A stretch of DNA of 64,000 nucleotides from Nelumbo lutea (lineage: Eukaryota; Streptophyta; Magnoliopsida; Proteales; Nelumbonaceae). Below the pieces are notes generated by a model. The model had not been told where the DNA came from. It searched no databases and was given only the letters and a program-made list of their open reading frames with translations. Positions 60,346 through 64,000 of this stretch are shown piece by piece; within the stretch, counting starts at the first letter, position 1, and each line of letters begins with the position of its first letter. The position numbers were made by a program, and so were the translations under genes. Where the stretch lies: positions 20,902,372 to 20,966,371 of the forward strand of contig JAKGHH010000004.1 of the NCBI GenBank assembly GCA_022828595.1, given 5' to 3'.

Positions 60346-62195
60346 CCTTGGTCGGATCATGCGCTAGGCTGGTCCAGGTCGGCCAGGTCGCGCAGGCCGC
60401 ACGCGCGCCGTGCGCAGATCGTGCCAGGCCGGCTAGACAGGTGCTCGGGTGGGTCACCAACTTCGTAAGTTTGTTGGCTGGATGTTTTCCTAATTGTCAC
60501 GATGTACCACATGTCACAATTTTACTAGAGGGCCAAATCTGCCCTCATTAATTATTAATTAATATTGAAGCACGTCTACATATTCTCTTTCAAGTCTCAA
60601 TTAAATCATATATTTTTGTATTGGTATGTATAAGCTCCATGTCCATCATCAAAAATATCTTATAGGCTAAGAGCGATATAATTAATACTACCACATTAAA
60701 GCATAGTGTCGCTAATACTTGACTAGAAAGCCCAAATTAAATAAACAAAAGCTAAAGATTCCAAATTATATGTACATACAAAAAGCAAACTAAATTCATG
60801 AACAAAGAGAAGTGTTATGAGCAAAGCATGGTGTTAGTGTGCCATAAGAAAAAGCATGGTAGTAGTGTAGTAAACAATTACATTAATTATTTAATTAATT
60901 AGTTGAAAATCCTGCAGTTAAGAAGATTTTAATGGCTATTGTAATGCTAGTTGCTACACATTTGCAAGTAATATGAACATTCTCTTGTTAACGAATCCTT
61001 TTAGGGATCCGTAAACAATGGTTTTTGCTTTAGGATAATATTATATTATTTCTGTTAATTTAGAGGGACTAATTTTGCCCTTTTATTCTTAGGGCGTGAG
61101 TCACTTTTTCCGGGTAAGCCGCAACGCGTCACGTGATTAAAATATGCCTGCCTACCGCATCCTCGCCCCCCAAATCACGTGGCCAACTCATTGTTGGTGG
61201 TGTGGTGGGTCCCGCCAAAAGCTTATTTAAAAAAAAAATAATAATACTAAAAGATTTTTGTAATTATTAAAATGAAAAAAGTTAGCTGTTTTGGGGGGGG
61301 TAGGGAGTGGAGGGTGGAAGAAGTAGGCATGTGATGGCCCATCTCGCATACGTCTACCTCATAATGAAGTGTCGAGCTCAAAGGGTTTGATGACGTGGCA
61401 TGCGCACGTGAGCTGCAGGTCACGTGCGCTCAACCCTTTGCCGTTCGTTTCTTGTCATGTTGGCGGCAGATTTTCGTACGGTGGGTCCTTCCTCTGCCTT
61501 TACCTTCTAGCTTGTTTTCTTCTCTTTTTAATTCTCCCCCTCGAGGAATATCGTAGACGCAGACGGTGGAAAACGGACGCTAACAACCCTTAACGATGAA
61601 TAAGACGGGGCCGTCTAAGTCCGTTAGAGGAACTCAAATAATGAAATGCCCAAACCAACCTTGTAGTTTTATATAAATCACAGGTTGTCGCTTTAAGGAA
61701 GCTGTATAGCCATGAACAAATCTGGTCTTTTACTGAATTCCTAACCGTCAGATCTGGTTTATACCAATTGTATACGTGTCATTAATTATAACCGCACATT
61801 GTGTCGAACCTATCACCCCCTGGAGTCTGGACCATGCGTAATGCCTTCGATAAAAAGTGAATCGTAAACTGAGAAATGCTAACAGTCGTAACACTACAGG
61901 CTACAGCGCTATGGCAATAATATCTAAAATTAATTCATGACTCGCTCTAGTTCAAGTCCCAATTAAGAAATCTATTAAACCAAACCTCTAGGTCTAATAG
62001 AGTGTCTCTCATCGATTTCATAGCCACACCCCATCCATCCTGTATTGAAAACATTTTCCATAAATAATAAATACAAATTACTGAGATGTTTTTAATGTAC
62101 GGTCTAGTGTATTGGGTACCTTTCGGAAAATAAAAAGAAAAAAAAAAGATGGGTAATTTTTTTTTCAAGGAAACTAGACATTCATTAGCAGAAGG
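60346..62195. other. Intergenic with a G-box cluster
   Basis: GC-rich sequence to about 60450, then AT-rich. No gene recognised. A weak foldback-family relic lies at about 62026-62110 (TGTATTGAAAACATTTTCC facing GAGATGTTTTTAATGTAC). The 61.1-61.4 kb part is described separately. Confidence 0.5.
61129..61426. promoter_or_regulatory. Cluster of CACGTG (G-box) motifs
   Basis: CACGTG occurs at 61130-61135 (within the palindrome TCACGTGA), 61176-61181, 61405-61410 and 61421-61426, and TGACGTGG at 61391-61398. These are binding sites for plant bZIP and bHLH factors. No gene is recognised beside them in this window. Confidence 0.55.
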
Positions 62196-63400
62196 TTAAG
62201 GGAATACTTGGATCTCTTTACATGGTTCCTCAAAAATGTCGGTGAGGTTTATCGAGCTAGTATAGTTATTTACAAAAGAATTCACATGCCTAGTTTTCCT
62301 TGCCATTTCATGGGTTGACAAAATAATATCCCTGCTTACATGCATAATTTTTATATTATGAAGAAGAGATAAAAGTTCCAAAATATGGTTGTAGAGAGCT
62401 TGTTGGTCCCACTGTATCCAATTGCTTGTCCCTTTGAGCTTTGCTAACACTGCTTTGGCATCTGAAAACAAAATACTTGTTTTTACACCCATACAAAAAA
62501 AAAACTTTCTTAGTCCTTTAATCAATGCCTAGAGCTTAGCTATTGTTGGGGATCTTGTCAAACATGATTCTCCTTATGCAAGGATAAGATTAGACCTGTG
62601 AATGAACAATATACAAACCAGTAGGTGCAGTTTGTGTGAATGGGTTCCATGAGCCATCAACAAGAACGATCGAAAATTTTGAGGATAAAACTTGTTGTAA
62701 ATCCTTTTCTGATTGATGATCTGATGGATTGAGGAGTTTGAGTCCCAATTCTCTGTAACTATAATAACTTTTAGCTTTTCTCAATAATTAAATGGGGTCT
62801 GGGTTCACCTTGTTAAATAATTGATCATTTCTTGCATTTCATATGCTTTTGAAGATAGCACATATCTTCGCAATATAGTTATATTTTATCACTTTATTTT
62901 TCAAATAGTAATTGTGCTACCACTACCACTAGATTAAGTCCATTTGACCAGAATTTAAAAAGATTTCTGGCACCAAACCAACTTGAGCCTACATCTAGAT
63001 TGCCCTAAAGAGAGGGCATTGCAGGGAAAGGTGTTCTTGGGTTTCTGGAAAGACTTTACAAAAAATGCACCCAGTTTCTTCTCTTTTCCTACAACTCCAT
63101 ATTTCTTTTGAACTATGGAGAACCTTTCACATGAATATTTGGCATTTGTGGGAGCATAGATTTTTTTAGATTCTGGGCCAACTTAAAGGGCTTATTTGTG
63201 ATTGGAATAGAATTTTTAAGAATGAGTGATAAGCTGAATTTACTGTAAATTCTCCATTACTTATATTCCTCCAAAGAATTCTATCATGCTGTTGCATGTT
63301 CATTAGTGGAATACTTAGAATGGCTTCAATATTTCTTTTTAAAACAAATTGTTGAGGAGGTCAGTATTCAAGGTCTGTTGATTTGTGATTAATTTATTAA
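62196..63400 (-). mobile_element. LINE 3' remnant (zf-RVT and RNase H-like)
   Basis: On the minus strand at about 63075-62990 there is CIFCKVFPETQEHLSLQCPL, the zinc-binding RT tail. At about 62690 the RNase H-like start IVLVDGSWNPFTQTAPTGLY follows, and at 62525-62196 SDAKAVLAKLKGTSNWIQWD, then HEMARKTRHVNSFVNN. Stops and frameshifts separate the parts. The upstream (5') border is approximate and no RT core was recognised. Confidence 0.78.
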
Positions 63401-64000
63401 CTTTCATGTGGAGGAGTTCAAGGCTCTATGTTATTTTGATTGCAATGTTGTTCTCGAGTTAAGGCACCCATGGGTTCAAAAAAGCTGAAATAGATTTGCC
63501 ATCTTCGATCTTCTAGAAAATTTGATTTTTTTAGTTCATTTTTTAATCTGATGAGTCTAAGAGGGTTTTACTTAACACAAAAGGATGGATAATTTCGACG
63601 TTGGGAAAGTGTAAAATGAAATTTGTTCACTATTAAGGAGAGGAGAGGGTTTTACAATTTTAGTTTTTACTTTTGGTCTACCTTCAATAGAGTTCGAATC
63701 CTCTACGGCTCCGCGTTAATAGCACGGACATGGGGGTCCATCATGATTGACCCACCATCCTCCGGTTCCTATACAGGATTTGGAGTCTCTTCACAGAATC
63801 ATAGTTCATTCGCGAAAGCACGTGCTAGGGCCGATGCGGTGGCTCTTTCGTTCTCGTGACGCATCACGTGAGGGTGTGGGACCTACTGGAATGACGTTAA
63901 TGGAGGGCAAATACAAGCTGTGCGGGGAGCGTGTGCCCCCCCCCCTCCTTGGAAGTGGAAATGACCTGTGCTTGAAAGTGTTATCGGATGATATGGTTTC
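63401..64000. other. Window end, no gene recognised
   Basis: The plus frame 63623-63859 has no known family. Two further CACGTG motifs lie at 63819-63824 and 63865-63870, and a C10 run near 63936. GAGTTCGAATCCTC at about 63691 resembles a tRNA B box but has no tRNA around it. Confidence 0.4.

Noticed and set aside
63685..63712. tRNA-like B box GTTCGAATCC
   Set aside because: No A box, acceptor stem or cloverleaf around it.

Overview
This is a gene-poor, transposon-rich piece of a flowering-plant nuclear genome. The evidence is spliced genes with plant-type GT-AG introns, three plant protein families, a Copia LTR retrotransposon, LINE remnants and many hAT-like MITEs. The species cannot be named from the sequence. 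The gene sequences would fit a woody or early-diverging dicot, but that is only an impression.

Three intact genes can be built exon by exon with every reading phase closing. (1) 767-7290, plus: a 294-residue BSD-domain protein in six exons, whose introns hold two LINE remnants, a hAT MITE and a 169-bp tandem duplication. (2) 23168-26618, plus: a 515-residue O-fucosyltransferase-fold (GT106) protein in eight exons, closest to rhamnogalacturonan-I rhamnosyltransferase RRT1. (3) 51901-43344, minus: a 558-residue BIM1-type bHLH transcription factor (BES1-interacting Myc-like) in eleven exons, with one GC-AG intron inside the bHLH and a TATA box near 52960. The three have unrelated jobs (an uncharacterised BSD protein, cell-wall pectin synthesis, brassinosteroid/light signalling) and do not form a functional cluster.

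The rest is intergenic. 7.3-17.6 kb holds LINE remnants, a cluster of foldback (hairpin) repeats and several hAT-like elements, one with a perfect 8-bp target duplication and inserted in a foldback arm. 17.6-22 kb is mostly unassigned sequence and the upstream region of the GT106 gene. 27-33 kb holds TIR elements and a low-complexity AT-rich tract. 33189-38381 is a complete but decayed Copia element with a CTTTA target duplication. 38.4-43.3 kb holds a 39-bp tandem array and a hAT MITE. 53-59 kb holds a foldback/hAT nest and a lectin-receptor-kinase lectin-domain fragment. 59.2-60.4 kb is a GC-rich block of three adjacent minisatellites. 61.1-61.4 kb has a cluster of G-box motifs, and 62.2-63.4 kb is another LINE remnant.

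I found no tRNA, rRNA, recognisable microRNA precursor, CRISPR array or organellar insert. The most unusual material is the foldback family with nested hAT elements, the three-array minisatellite block, and the splicing features of the BIM1-like gene.
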